Of a stretch of 64,000 bases of DNA, positions 1 through 12,060 are shown piece by piece; positions within the stretch are counted from its first letter, which is position 1, and the number at the start of each line of letters is the position of its first letter. A model generated the notes under the pieces. That model saw nothing but the letters and a program-made list of their open reading frames with translations, was not told where the DNA came from and made no database searches. Origin of the DNA: Coriolopsis trogii (lineage: Eukaryota; Basidiomycota; Agaricomycetes; Polyporales; Polyporaceae); the NCBI GenBank assembly GCA_020543525.1, contig JAHYIO010000001.1, positions 2,542,001-2,606,000 of the forward strand, given 5' to 3'. Both the position numbers and the translations under genes were made by a program.

Positions 1-2211
1 GCAGGGCAAGCATCAGGCTACGGGTACTGCAGACCTGTACGTCCAATGATATTCCGTATGACATTCCTAATTAAACCTATGTCCCCTTTAAAGCACCATT
101 GCAACGTTCCAAACCCTGCTACGTTCCAACAGACTGGACAAGTTCAGAGCGAAATACCTGAAAGCTCTCATTGTTGACGAGGCTCATCATGCCGCTGCGC
201 CTTCGTGAGCCTTCTTTCCCTTCATGCGGAGGACAGCCGTTGACTGGGCCAAAGATATCGTCGCATCCTTTCCCGTTTCGATCCTGCTATCAAGAGCCCA
301 GACGAGGACGCTGAACCGCCGACGTTGTCGCACCGTATACCCATCCTCGGCTTCTCCGCCACTTTCAGCCGCCATGACGGTCTTGCCCTCGGTTCAGTGT
401 TTGAGCAGATTGTCTATCATCGTGACTTTTTGGAGATGATCAAAGAGCAATGGTGCGTGTGCCTTGCGAGCTGTTGTAATAATCGTCTGACGTGGACGGT
501 TCTGCCAGGCTCTGCAAGGTTCGCTTCACCACTGTCAGGGCGAATGTCGACCTGAGCCAGGTCACCGTGAATTCGCGCTCTGGAGACTTCAATCCCACCA
601 GTCTGGCGCATGTCATCAACACGGACACCGTGAACGAGCTGATTGTCCGTACATGGCTAGACAAAGCAGGTGTGTCCCCATGTTCGTGCTGGAAAGCTTT
701 ACTCTCATTCTATGTCCACCAGCGGATAGGAAGTCAACGCTTGTGTTCTGTGTGAACATATCGCATGTTGCGAATGTCACAGACGCTTTCCGGAGAGCAG
801 GTATCGATGCTCGTTATGTCCATTCGGGTACGCCTGCGGTCGAGCGGAAGGCGTTGATTGCAGCCTTCAAAGCTGGAGAGTTTCCCGTTCTGGTGAACTG
901 CGGTAAGGAGAACGCCAGACTCGTCAAATTCATCGAAGTTAACCATCGCCTCTAGCCGTCCTCACTGAAGGGGCAGACATCCCAAACATTGACTGTGTTA
1001 TGGTAGCGCGTCCGACAAGGTCCCGGAATGTATTTGCACAAATGGCAGGTCAACTGTCCACGTATTCACGGGTTTAGGCTGACTATGCATGTAGATCGGA
1101 CGTGGTATGCGACTATCCCCGGATACTGGCAAAGAAGACTGCCGTATCATCGACTTCGTCGACTCTCAAGACCGCGTTGCGGGAGTGGTATCTATGCCTA
1201 CGTTATTAGGCTTGGACCCAGCAGCACTCAGCGATGGTGAACAAACACTTGCTTTTCTGTAATCCCTCGCGCTCAGAGTGTGTGCGTAGATGAGACAATT
1301 GAAAGCCTCGAGGCCCGTCGCGATACACTGGAAGAAGGCGACCCCGACAATCCAACGGCTGGCCGTTCCAACACGACGAGTCCCGTTCCGCAACCGAAGT
1401 CGGTGACGTATATCGACCATGAAAATCCGTTCGTGCTTGCGGATAATGGCTCTGGGGACCCCAACATCCGGAATCTGAGTCGCAACGCTTGGGTATGCTG
1501 TGGCGACGATGTCTATGTGCTAGAGTGTCTTGGCAAGGGCTATATTCGTGTAGAGCCTGTGCAGAGTGATAGCAACGAAGGTATGTCCAGCTTTGGCTTT
1601 CCACTCACTCTGTCGTACTCTGAACTGACTTGTCTGTATGTTATACACGCAAGACGCGCAGGCAGCGCAATATGTCGCCTACTACACTCCACAGACGATG
1701 CCCCGGGGCACTGCCTTCATCTTGAAGGTCTCGCCCTTCAGACAGAAGAAGAAGATCCTGTCGGCTCAGACCTTGCAGGAGGCCATCAGAGGTTGTGATA
1801 CGTACGCGCAGGACAAGCTGGGTGGTACGCTCGCCCTCGGCTTGCTTCGCACGGCCAAATGGCGGTGGGAGCAAGCCTCGGAGTCTCAAAAGCAGTTCAT
1901 CTTCAAGAGGTGGAAGGCCCGCAAGCACGTTGCTGTCGCTTACGGGGAAGACGGCTCACCGCTTGCGTCCGGGAACAGACTTGATGGGATGAAGAAAGGG
2001 GAAGCGGCGAACATCATCACCCGGTTGAAGCACGGGGCACAGGTGCGTTCGAGCTTCTTAGAGCCGTGACAGCAGCATTGATGCCGTGCATACCTAGGCA
2101 CGTTACGAGAAGAAGAAGAAAGAGCTTGCGAAGGTTTTGATGGCTACTCAGAAGGAGGCCAAGAGGCGGGCTAGGGAGGACGTCGAAGTTGGGCCGCTTT
2201 TGCCAGCATAG
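1..2211 (+). CDS. IRC3: IRC3-type mitochondrial DEAH-box helicase (5' end missing)
   Basis: This is a superfamily 2 ATP-dependent helicase of the kind that maintains mitochondrial DNA in yeast. The window starts inside the gene. Readable exons give the conserved stretch ending [14 protein letters not shown] (motif II, DEAH, about 160-195), then [11 protein letters not shown] (motif III SAT, about 345-375). The helicase C lobe follows from about 740, with [23 protein letters not shown] and FPVLVNC. An intron at about 905-955 joins this to [12 protein letters not shown] and [14 protein letters not shown], and then [18 protein letters not shown]. The last exon is Lys/Arg-rich and ends in TAG at 2209-2211. 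At least five introns are needed. The stop lies only 34 bp from the stop of the convergent downstream gene. The N-terminus, including the Walker A motif and any presequence, is outside the window. Confidence 0.85.
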
Positions 2212-2245
2212 CATATAGCCGACGATCGTACTATACAAGATGTGA

Positions 2246-5200
2246 TTAATGTACTGAGTCAATGTCTGACAGGTTAGACAGTCTCGGGGAGACGGCGTGC
2301 TCGCTCTGGAGCGTGCATACGGCTGCCAGCTGAGCTTGAGCGACCATCCTGTCCAGGCTGTCCGGGTTCTCGAACGCAGCGGGCATCCGTGAGAGCGTAG
2401 CCAGCATCGAGCCCACCAACGAGTCTCCGGCGCCCGTCACATTGACTATCTTCTCTTGGGCGACTTGGACAGGCGGGAAGTGCTTGAAGACAACGATGCT
2501 GCTCGACGCATTCCGGGCGACAATTTGGCGCGCGAAGATGTTGGTGCTCTGGGTCGCCCATGCCGACGATTCGGCCTGCTCGCCAGTGATGCGGAAGGCC
2601 GCGACGAGACCGCGCTCGCCGCACTTGATGATGAGGTGCTGGAAGAATGGGAGGAGGTTGATCGCCATCTGCGCGATGCCGTTCTCGACCAAGAAGGAGA
2701 GGTTCCCCGAGGCGGTCTGTCCGTCTTCGAACGCGCTGCGTCGGGCGAGCTGTTCGAGCTCCATACGGAATTCAGACCCGAGCCCCATGCTATCGACGAC
2801 CTGCCACCAGTAGCTGTGTGAAGTGAGCTCAAGGGGCGACGCGCAGGCCTGTTGGTACATGTGGGCCAATTCGAGCACGTTAGGGGTAGCGAAGGCGACC
2901 GGTGCGCGTTCGAGGCTTGCAGAGTTCAGCGCTGCCGCGATGGCAGGGAAAATCACTGTCGACTTAGGCACGGAGGTCGGCTCGCTAGAGAACGTGAGGT
3001 TGTTTGAAAGAGAGTGATCAATAGTGCTCTTACAAGAAAGCTATGGAAAGCATCAGTAAACGGACAACACACAAAACTCAGGATACCCACTGTGTATTTG
3101 GCGTTGGCTGGCGTATTGGACCAAGGACTTCAGTGTGTCGTGAGACATGTTGGCATCTACGGCCATAATGACCGGATTATGCTTGTCGAGCACTTCGATG
3201 ATCTTCGTAGTACGATTAATTTTGATCTGCCCTTGGGATCAAGGGCGCCTCACCTTCTTCGCGTCGAGTGCTCGTATGACATCCATGTCAGCTACACCAC
3301 CAGTGAGACCGCCAGTACTATCCAACACCATGTTACACACTGCCGTGCGCGCAGCCGGTACCCGGATGAGACCGTCTGTGCGCATCCCGATGCGCTCGGT
3401 ATCTGCGGTGAGTAAATGGCCAAACGCATCTTCGCCGATAGGAGATAGCAAAATTGCGCTGCTAGACAATTCCTGGGAGTGCGATGATAGGATCCGGTAG
3501 GCTGCCTCGGCGACATTACGACCGACGCCGCCAGATGTAAGTGAGACAACGCCAGGCAAAGTGGTGTGCAGGTTGTTGCTTGCACCTGTAGCTCCTGGAA
3601 CAGGATCCGCTTGTGCAGTGATGTCGACAGCGGCGGACCCTACTACCACTAAGCGTGCGGGAGGCTGCGAGCCAATGTCAGTCCTGGTAAGTCTCCTGCT
3701 TGAACTTATCTCAGTACTCACTAGTGGGGCTGTGGCTTTTCCCTCAGACTTAGTTGACGACGGAGAGGGTTTGTGGATAACATGAGGGTGTGAACCGCGA
3801 TTGTGGTCTTGTGAAATCAGCTGTGCATATGCAGCAGCGATTTCACCGCCTAATTGCCCATTGTCAGTATGGAAATGGCCGGTAACAGACCGCGACAACG
3901 TACCGACAGTAGCGGTGTTCTCGATGAGAGCGATGTCTAGTTGAGCTCCGTCAGACAGAATGAATAAGTTCTGATCGGGACAGGCACTCACTGCTTGCCA
4001 ATGACTTGCCGGTCGTTAACTCGCCGACCCTCTTCAACAACCAGGGCGTAGCCTCTTTGCCCCGTCTACTTATGCCATTGACCTCCGACTCTCGAACGGC
4101 TTGCTCTACCGCGCGCTGGAGTTCTTCACCGACCGTTTCATAATCCTCGGGTATCGGGACCGCGAACAATGCACCATTCGACATCCCGAGCTGCTCGTGA
4201 GTTTCTAGCGGACCAGTTGAGCACACATAAGGAGCTTGATGCTGTGTCTGAACCCACTGAGTATGCGTGCCGCGGCTACTGGATCGTCAATACGCCATGG
4301 GCTCTGTTTTTCAATCAGCAACCGGCTCTCGTGTAAAGTTGAGTACGCGTAGGGACCTTAAACCCACTGCGTCTGCTGTAAAACGCAGGGAAGTCATCTG
4401 TTGGGCCGTAGGATACAACGGGCACACCCAGGGTTTCCTATTGTCCATGATGAATGATTCACTCCTTGAGTATCGCTCACAAACACACACCAGATACTCA
4501 AGAGTTCTAAACTCTGGTCAGTTAACGGGCGGGCGTATAGGAGAAGCGACTGACCGCCCTATGTCCAAGATGGACTTCACGCCAGCAGAGACCAGACCCA
4601 CCGGACACCGGGTCAACTCATGGAGATCTGCTGAGATGTCCATAGCTACTCAGGGGAGAAATTGAGCCAAACAATAATAATTCATAGCTGTTCTGACTTA
4701 CTAGACTCAGCACCGCGATGTACACCTCCGAGACTGAGGGACGACTAAGGCAAGACTCATCGACAGGAATAGGAGTACCTTACCCTCCCGTAGCGAACAC
4801 CTGCACCCACAGTCAACGACCTATCGTCTCACTGACAGCAGAATTTTACGCGTTCACCTTGATACCAGCAAGCGCAGCCAAAATGAGGGTGGTGCTGCAC
4901 GTAGTGCCCTTTCCGTCTCACATTCAACTTACCGCGGTCACGGAGACATTCATACCGGCACTCACACCATCCCTCTTCAAAGCGATAGCCGCTCCGAGGT
5001 CCCTCCTGGACAACTTCACAACAGACGTATTCTTGCTCACGTCGGCGAGACGTTCTAGTTCATGCGGTTCGAGCCCGATCTTCACCCGTCCTTCGATGAG
5101 ACCAATCGTCGCGGGGATAGCTCCAGCTTTGCGGACGTTGTTTTCTACTGACTCCGCAGTCTTCCTGTTGGTGGGATATGGCATCCCGTGCGTCACTATC

Positions 5201-5382
5201 GTTGTCTCAAGCGCGACCACCGGTCGTCCGTGCGCGAGGGCGTCCTGTACTTCTGGATGAACGTCGATGGGCGCATGTTCCTTCAGCGCGGCCGATAGAG
5301 AAGATATCGGCCGCCTTAGGCATGCGAGAGAAGCAGCCTTAGGTCTCAGTAGAGGTCCAGCACGTCGTTGGAGGAAAGACAT
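2246..5382 (-). CDS. Bifunctional pseudouridine-5'-phosphate glycosidase / PfkB-family (pseudouridine) kinase
   Basis: The N-terminal half is a PsuG/IndA glycosidase, which splits pseudouridine 5'-phosphate into uracil and ribose 5-phosphate. The C-terminal half is a PfkB kinase expected to phosphorylate pseudouridine. The same fusion is known in S. pombe. The start at 5382 gives an Arg/Leu/Ser/Ala-rich leader that looks like a mitochondrial presequence. Landmarks in order are VVALETTIVTHGMPYPTNRK, GTTCSTTLILAALAGIKV (about 4850-4905), VFATGG, LGGVHRGAE, MDISADLHEL (near 4641) and SAGVKSILDIG. The Asp of ISAD and the Lys of GVK are 17 residues apart, the spacing of the catalytic Asp and Schiff-base Lys in E. 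coli PsuG. The kinase begins with RLVVVGSAAVDI (about 3660) and carries the GAGD signature (NVTGAGDSLVG, about 2420). Seven or more short introns are needed, and the reading stays open throughout. Confidence 0.88.
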
Positions 5383-5585
5383 CGGGGTGTATGCATTCAG
5401 CAGTGAGAGGCAGAAGCAAGAGCCGCACAGGCGCTCGTGAGCAGGACGCGGAGGTGAGCGGGAAGCATGCGCGCAAGCATCGCGGGGGCCTCTTATACCC
5501 GTTCATGTTGCGCCTGGCTCGGGCTCGATCACATTCATTTGGGATTCTCGACCGCCTGAACACATTTCTCGCAGATTAGGCACCC

Positions 5586-6175
5586 ATGGCCTCTACTTCA
5601 TCTACGCCGTCTACATCGGTCGACGCTCATCTTGACATCCCGGAAGGCACATGCGTGCTAACACACAAACCCTTGAACGTCCAGGCTATCATCCAGTCTG
5701 TAGGCGACGATGCTGCAGGTGCAACCGCCGTGTTCATAGGAACGACCCGTAATTCCTTCAAGGGTACGACAAAGCCTCATCATTCACACACCTTCGCCAC
5801 AATCACTTGTCTGCAGGCAAAGTAGTCACCCGGTTAGACTACCAGGCGTACAGCAAGCTCGCGATAAAGACGATGGCGGACATCATCCGGAACGCTCATA
5901 ACGCATACACACGCTCTGAGCACCACCAGACCGCTCAAAACGATCCCCCTGCCCAATCGTTGATCCGCTCTACGGTGCACCACCGGCTAGGGACTGTGCC
6001 TGTGGGAGAGCCTTCGATCGTAATCGCGGTTTCATCCCCTCATCGGAAGGAAGCCTTCATGGCTTGCGAACAGATATTGGAAGAGGTGAAGCTCAAGGCG
6101 CAGATTTGGAAGAGGGAGTTTTACGAAGGGGAAAGAGAAGAGGAGGCGGAGTGGAAAGCAAATGTAGGTCATTGA
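5586..6175 (+). CDS. MOCS2B: Molybdopterin synthase catalytic (large) subunit, MOCS2B/MoaE family
   Basis: This subunit transfers sulfur to precursor Z to make molybdopterin in molybdenum cofactor synthesis, using a small MoaD/MOCS2A partner that is not in this window. Exon 1 (5586-5763) starts at ATG and contains GATAVFIGTTRNSFKG. A 54-bp intron (5764-5817, GT-AG) joins it to KVVTRLDYQAYSKLA. The C-terminal core has VHHRLGTVPVGEPSIVIAV, SSPHRKEAF and KLKAQIWKREFYE. The two lysine-bearing motifs are those of the MoaE active site. The length, about 178 residues, fits the family. It is divergent from the pseudouridine gene, with 203 bp between start codons, so the two probably share a promoter region. 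Confidence 0.9.
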
Positions 6176-6310
6176 CGATCTGAGACGATATGGTGAGTGT
6201 GTGCGGATGTGCGTGTCTGTGCAGTGTCTGAGCAATCATTGTGAGGTGTAGTAGGATGCATAACTCACGTTGCCGTAGAGGAGACCGCAGAGCAGTGGAT
6301 CGCGGACGCG

Positions 6311-7679
6311 CTAATCGACTTTGATCTTTGTAATGTCGTCATCGTTGCTCACGACGAGTTCTACAGACCAGATAGCCAACGTGAAGAAGATGTTCATCCA
6401 TCTCCACCAAACTTGCGAGGAATGATCCAACACTGTCGGGCATGAGAGAGTATGAATGATTAGATTCAGAAGCACTTACTCAGAAGGTGAGAATAAACTG
6501 TGACAAATATCGACTGCCGGTAGGTCAGAAGGAGGTAGGTCAATTTGGAGGTCTGGAGGCATTGCTCAGCTTCAAGCCATCACACAGGGAGAATGTTGAG
6601 GCTTACAGGCCTGCCTTCCCATCCATCATCCACGCCATTTTCCCTCTCCCAGCTGTCCGCACCGATGGTGGGTAGGATTCGCGACGCGAAGTGCAACACA
6701 ATCAGTCGATAGAGTAGTGCGAAGAGGACCGGTTTCGGTACTGTGTTAGACACAAAGTTGGCAAGAGTCTGCAGGTGCGGCAATAGGTTGGAGAGCAATG
6801 GAGTGCTTCGTTTGTATATCAGCACCAAGAGGGGCAAAGCAGCTAAATTGCAAGGAAACGTACTAGGAAAGAGCAGGATCGAGGACCAGTGCATCATCCA
6901 CACCACACAACCACACATTGTACGCGACAATGAGTGCGAGGCAGCTTGTCTCAATCACGTTCGTTCGCCGTAGCGCGAATCCGATGAACGTAAGGAAGAC
7001 AAGGGTAGTTAACGCGACGCCCAGCAAGGTCGAAGAAAGAGGCGAGTCTGCTGTGGCCGGGTACGACTGTATGTGCGAAGTTCATACATATAAAACAGAC
7101 GCAACAGTCTTGCAAGACTCACCACCACGACCCACCAGGCCGACGCGACGTACGCAGCTGCGGCTCCGACGAGCAACCCGAACTGGTACCCCTCGCCCTC
7201 ATCGACGAGCTCTTTCCCCACCTGCCCGAGGCGCTGAGCCACCAGGAGGCTCGACATGCCCTCCATCACAATGAAGCCGGGACTGGACCATTGCAGGATT
7301 GTCCCCCACCATGAGGCCGCGAAAGTAAGCCACGGGTGGACGCCCTCGGAGAACGCGTTGAAGCAGACGAGCAGGAGGAAGGGGTGCATCGGGACTTGCA
7401 TGATGCTCAGGGCCGGCGAGCCCCAGAACAGTACGAGTGTGCCATGGATGAGAGAGTGGAGGAAGAGCAGCAGCGAGAGGAGGAGGAAAGCAGACTTTGA
7501 GAGCGTCGAGAGCGTGAGGGGGAGGAAAATGAGAATCTGGAGGGCGGTCGAAAGTCTGGTGGCGGATTCGCGGTGATTCGGAGTACGTACATCAGTCGAG
7601 CTCGGAAAGCGGACTTGGACGCGCGATGGACTCACCTCGCCGTGCTAGAAACAGCGTGCCAGAGAAACCAGGGAGCCAT
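6311..7679 (-). CDS. ICE2: ER multi-pass membrane protein ICE2 family
   Basis: ICE2 proteins sit in the endoplasmic reticulum membrane. In yeast they affect cortical ER inheritance and the supply of lipid for ER membrane growth. The start chosen is the ATG at 7677-7679 (MAPWFLWHAVSSTAR). It is spliced (donor GTGAGT at about 7633) to the exon that begins LSTALQILIFLPLTL. Hydrophobic spans alternate with conserved loops, including NAFSEGVHPWLTF, SSPGFIVMEGMSSLL and VGKELVDEGEGYQFGLL. A downstream exon holds TVPKPVLFALLYRL and FASRILPTIG. The final exon reads WRWMNIFFTLAIWSVELVV and stops at 6311-6313. The order of the EG.SSL, SRI.P and W.NIF..L...EL motifs matches yeast Ice2. Exon borders between the hydrophobic segments are approximate. 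Confidence 0.8.
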
Positions 7680-7977
7680 AGCTAACCAGTATCACCGAGT
7701 GGGCGATACAGGTAAGCTTGCTTGGCCGTGGGCCTGAGTATGACGCTAAGGAACAAACTGGAGCACTTCACTGCCGGGGCATGTCAAACGCCTCTATCAA
7801 CACGTGCAGCGCAGGCCTTCACTCGAGTCCTTGGTCCGTGGTCGCGTCCTTGCGTAACATGAAAGCGGGGTTTATAATGGGATGTACTATAGCTGATATA
7901 CATGGCAGTCTCTATGCTAAATAAATGTCCCATATCCAAGTAGAAGTACAATCCGTAGGGAGTCGCGTGACAATGCT

Positions 7978-9516
7978 CTAGTGGGCGAGGACGGAGTCCC
8001 TCCTAGGACTCAGGAAGCCCTTGGCCGCCGCAAATTCGATACCCCTACTGGATGCTGTAGGGTCGGAAGGTTTGACGTAGAACTTGTCAACGATTGGTAT
8101 CTGGAGTAGGTTCATTTTCGGAGTGATGACGACCATGTGGTTTGTCCGGATTTCCATCCAGTCAGCTGTACGGCGTAGTGGTATTTCAGTCCCACATTCA
8201 CATCCACAGGACATATTACCAACCTTTCTCAAACGTGAGCGGCTCACTTGCAATCTGTAAGCTTCGGTATCAGCGACGTGGACAAACGTATGTATGGCGC
8301 AAAGTGGTACCATGATGATGTTCTCCCGCTTGTCTGTCTTGGACATGCGGTAGTGACCACCCTCCGCATACTCGCTGAAGGTAGTCCCGGAAGAGAACCA
8401 CTGGCACAATATGAGCGGCGCGCATGAAGGAGGACACGACTAGTACATACCAGGGAGGCTGCTTCGTCCGTACGTGATGAGATATAACGGGTCGCGACCA
8501 CTGTGTCGCCGTCAGTAACACAGAAGTTCATCAGGCTGGGCTATACGGCGAAATTTAGGTCTGTCAACGTGCGAGGGTGTGGGTTTGAGTACCTCAGTGA
8601 TACCATGCTCCTCCGATAAGGCATTAATATGCGCTATTGTGTCTAGCATGGCACGTTGGAGGAGAGCAGGTGTGAATTTATCTGCGTTGGGGTCAGGCAG
8701 CTGTCAAGCAAGACATATGGTCAGAAGCTCCGCATAGTCACAATGTCCTCAGCCGACAAACCTTCGACAAGAGCAGTGCGAATGCCCATTGAGAGTCTGC
8801 CTTGCGTTGAGATCGTGACTCCCGCGAATTGCTCATATGACTCACCTGTATTCCCATTGACCCAGTTGTATATCTCGTCCGGGAGGCTCATCTGCAAGTG
8901 TCGCTTGATCTTGTGGAAGTCGGCAATACCGCCATTGTGCATAAACTGCCCACAGACCGTCAACGACGTCATGGATTTCTACATGCAAGCCTCGTACCAT
9001 GAGCTTGCCGTACGACCATGGGTGGCAGTTGTCCAAGCTTAGTGTACCAGCTGTCGTAGCGCGCACGTGCGCACTTTATGAGCGAACGATGAGCTCTAGG
9101 GAACGGAGGAACGATAGTGCTCGCTCACAAGACCAACGGGGACTTGATCTTCTCCGCCAACCTAGTCAGGTTGATGTTGTTCCATGCCTGCACACAAGTA
9201 GGGTTATTCAGTGCCAACGCGCGCTGAATCCGAGGGACATACCGGTGTGACCGAGGTGAATATGCAAGGCTGGCTGCCAAGCTCCTCATCATAGACCGAA
9301 TCGTACCAGCCTTATAGCTCGCTCATGAGTGGGGTAATCAGAGCCGTCAACGGAACGCGACTCACCGACTCCGAAGCCATCTCCGTTTATGGGTCTCCGA
9401 CGGTCTAAACGCAGCCTGGAGTCGAAGGCCTGATTGATGATCGAATGGCAGGGACGGGTGAGGAGGTGGCAGAGCTGAACGGGCTTGGTGCCCTTGTAGA
9501 TGACGAACCGACACAT
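7978..9516 (-). CDS. DUG3: DUG3-type class II glutamine amidotransferase (glutathione degradation)
   Basis: DUG3 works with DUG2 and the DUG1 peptidase in cytosolic breakdown of glutathione. The start at 9516 gives MCRFVIYKGTKPVQL. The Cys directly after Met becomes the N-terminal nucleophile of an Ntn-type amidotransferase, so this ATG is firmly chosen over in-frame upstream codons. Conserved signatures follow: QAFDSRLRLDRRRPINGDG, FGVGW-like residues, RASTAGTLSLDNCHPW, FMHNGGIADFHKIKR and DEIYNWVNGNT. Later exons hold LMNFCVTDGDTVVATRY, WFSSGTTFSEYAEGG and MEIRTNHMVVITPKMN, ending at 7978. Numerous short introns are needed. Confidence 0.88.
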
Positions 9517-9854
9517 GGCGGGGTCACGGAGAGAGTGGTAGACGAGCAAGAAATATAGTGCCGGGGATGTCAGAGATCCGAGCAGAGGACCGAGGCGGGG
9601 AAACGAGATGGACGACGGAGACGGGGCATGGCGACATAGTGGCTCATCTATAGGCTGTGACTCGCCTTGCCTGTCTCGCGGACTTGGTACCCCTCCAGCC
9701 TTGTCTGACGCACTGACGCCGGCCGTGAGTCAAATTCACCCAACCATGGCCCAATCATTCCATATCCGCCTACTTGCACACGTAATTTACAAACAGGAAC
9801 TACTGCGTCTTCGTCGTCTTCTCAGACCCATCCGGCCAATCTCCAGCCAGCCAT
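9517..9854. other. Intergenic: DUG3 5' flank / PCM1 3' flank
   Basis: This 338-bp stretch lies between the DUG3 start codon and the PCM1 stop codon, both genes being on the minus strand. No coding exon with recognisable similarity was seen. It should hold the DUG3 promoter and the PCM1 3' UTR. Confidence 0.5.
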
Positions 9855-11776
9855 CTACAAGAACTCGACCGGGCGTTTCGCCGGGTCACCGCCGACCTCG
9901 TCGTAGACCAACCCCGCAACCCGGAATGCAAGCTCTGCAGAACGTACGTGGTCCAATCAGCGGGGAAGGTACTGAAGAGGGCCCGATCACGCACCATCTG
10001 CCTGGCTTCGGACGGTAGCTTCAGCGTACACGCGCACTACGTCCTCTGTTCCGCTCGGCCGGACGAATGAACGACCGCCCTCGTACCTCCGGACGAGCTC
10101 GTCAATCTTCGCTTGCAGACCCGGAGGGCTGACGAGCCGCCGCTCGGCGTCTTCAGTCTTGAAGATGTTGCGGTCCGCGACGACGACCTTGACAAGGCGG
10201 TTAGGAAGGTCCACATAGAGTGAGTCCCACTCGAAACCGCTGTAAGACTTGTGCGCCAGGACGACTTCCACCAACAGCATATCGGAGAGCGCGTCGCCCA
10301 CAGTCTGATTGATCACCTTCGTGAGGTTGATCAGATGGTTGAGTGCGGTGGATTGGGCAGGGGTTGAAGGTTGGTAATTAGACAGCTTCTCGGATGTTTC
10401 GGGGGAAAACAGAACAGTGCCGTGGCCATTAGCCTCAAAATAGACACCGATGTCGTAGTGCTCCGCGGCGTGATGAAGATGCTTGACACCTGTCGGGACG
10501 CATTTCACAGGGAGCCGCTTGGTAGAACTGTAAGGCACGGGTACGCATGGTGCTATAATGACTCGACACATACCTCAGACAAGTATTTCGTGGATCCTCC
10601 ATTCGCGTATGCCGTCTGGACAATCCCCACCCGGATTTCTTCCTCGAGACCCGCAGCCTTAGTGAGTTCGACGATGAACGCTGCTACGAGAGCTGCAATC
10701 TTGTCGCCGTCGAGCATGTGGAAGTGACCTTGATCATCTAGGTAGTAGTAGATGAGGCGATCGGCATCTCCGTCAAGACTACATGCTCGTTGACCCGGCT
10801 TGAGAATCGAAACCAGAGATGGTGGTAGTCTCTGAGATGTTTTGACGTAGTCCGCACCACAGGCGTTGTTCAGAGCGCCTAGAGTGTCGATGGCCGTGTT
10901 TTCGAGGATAAGAGGAAGCGTGCCACCAAGGTGTTCTGCGAGCTTTTTGCCGACAATGGCCCCGACACCGTTGGCACAGTCGATGACGAGAGGAGGAATG
11001 GCAGGCTTGCCGGCCTGATGCAGAGATGTGAACAATCGTTGCTCCATACAGTACGGAATACTTACGACAAGCTTCTTGAAGGCCGTGCTGAGTTTCTCTA
11101 GATAGCCCTCCTCGGAGTCGTCTCCGTAAGGATCTTTGGAACCCTTGGTGTTCATCGCCCTGACGAGGTAGTGGAGCACTGGGGTGGTCGTCACCCCTGC
11201 ATTACGTCCTTCCGTACTGAGGGCCTTGAAGCCATCCTCTAGAGATGCTACGAGTGTCGGGCCAGAGGGACGCGTATCTCTGGCATAGACAATACTTGCC
11301 GGCTTTGATAGGTCGATTCGCAGATTCTTTACGAGTGTCTCCAGCGCTTCAATAAGGGCATCAGTGGTCGGGGCATTGGCGAGATTGGTGGCATGGGTCT
11401 CCCATGATGCTTCAAGCATCTCACCCCGAGGATCAACCAGTTTGACCCCATTGTCCTGAACGGATACAGTCAACAACGACTCGGGAAGAGGCGCTCAGAT
11501 CACTTACCGGCTCTGGGTTATGAGATGCAGTGACCATGACACCGATGGTCTTGCCATCGAGACGCTTGCTTCTGAGTACAGCAAGGAGACCGACTCGGAA
11601 CATCACCGGGTCCAAGGCATCCCCCCTGTGAGTTGATCAGCATATCCATCTACCACATCTGGACAAAAAACCCACAAAGTCCTAAACCCGGCAGTACCGT
11701 ATTGGAAGTGGACCTTGGGAGGTTTCGGGTGCTGGTCTGCGAGAGACCTGATGGCGTCCACAGGTAGTGTCGACAT
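9855..11776 (-). CDS. PCM1: Phosphoacetylglucosamine mutase (N-acetylglucosamine-phosphate mutase)
   Basis: The enzyme converts GlcNAc-6-P to GlcNAc-1-P on the way to UDP-GlcNAc, for chitin, N-glycans and GPI anchors. The start at 11776 reads [20 protein letters not shown], followed by FQYGTAGFR. The active-site phosphoserine loop is VMVTASHNP (about 11525). The metal loop is SLDGDADR (about 10775), the sugar loop FEANGHGT (about 10425) and the phosphate loop [17 protein letters not shown] (about 10050). The last exon, spliced through a donor near 9990, encodes [16 protein letters not shown] and ends at 9855, a typical C-terminus for this family. Start to stop follows family architecture with no breaks. 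Confidence 0.92.
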
Positions 11777-12060
11777 GGTGGTGGTCGATAGAGAAGGAGC
11801 TGAGAGGGCCGCACTGGCCGTGAAGCGGTTCTTATGTTAACGACTTCGAAGACGGTTACGCGCTGTGGACCTGGTCGCCGAAAGCTGGATCTCGATCGCG
11901 ACAGGGCGCGGCGAGCACGTGCGACGCGATGCGGTGATGCCACCCTCTCACTGCCATTGCCAAACTCAGTCTCTTGCCTCTCCCTTCCTATCGTCTGAGA
12001 CACGCTTCTGTTTCATCAGCTCTACTACAGCCACCTAATAACAACCATCTGCACGTCGAC

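Noticed and set aside
9608..10018. 136-codon plus-strand open frame overlapping the 3' end of PCM1
   Set aside because: The minus strand there encodes the conserved PCM1 C-terminus; the plus-strand translation is low-complexity and unrecognised.
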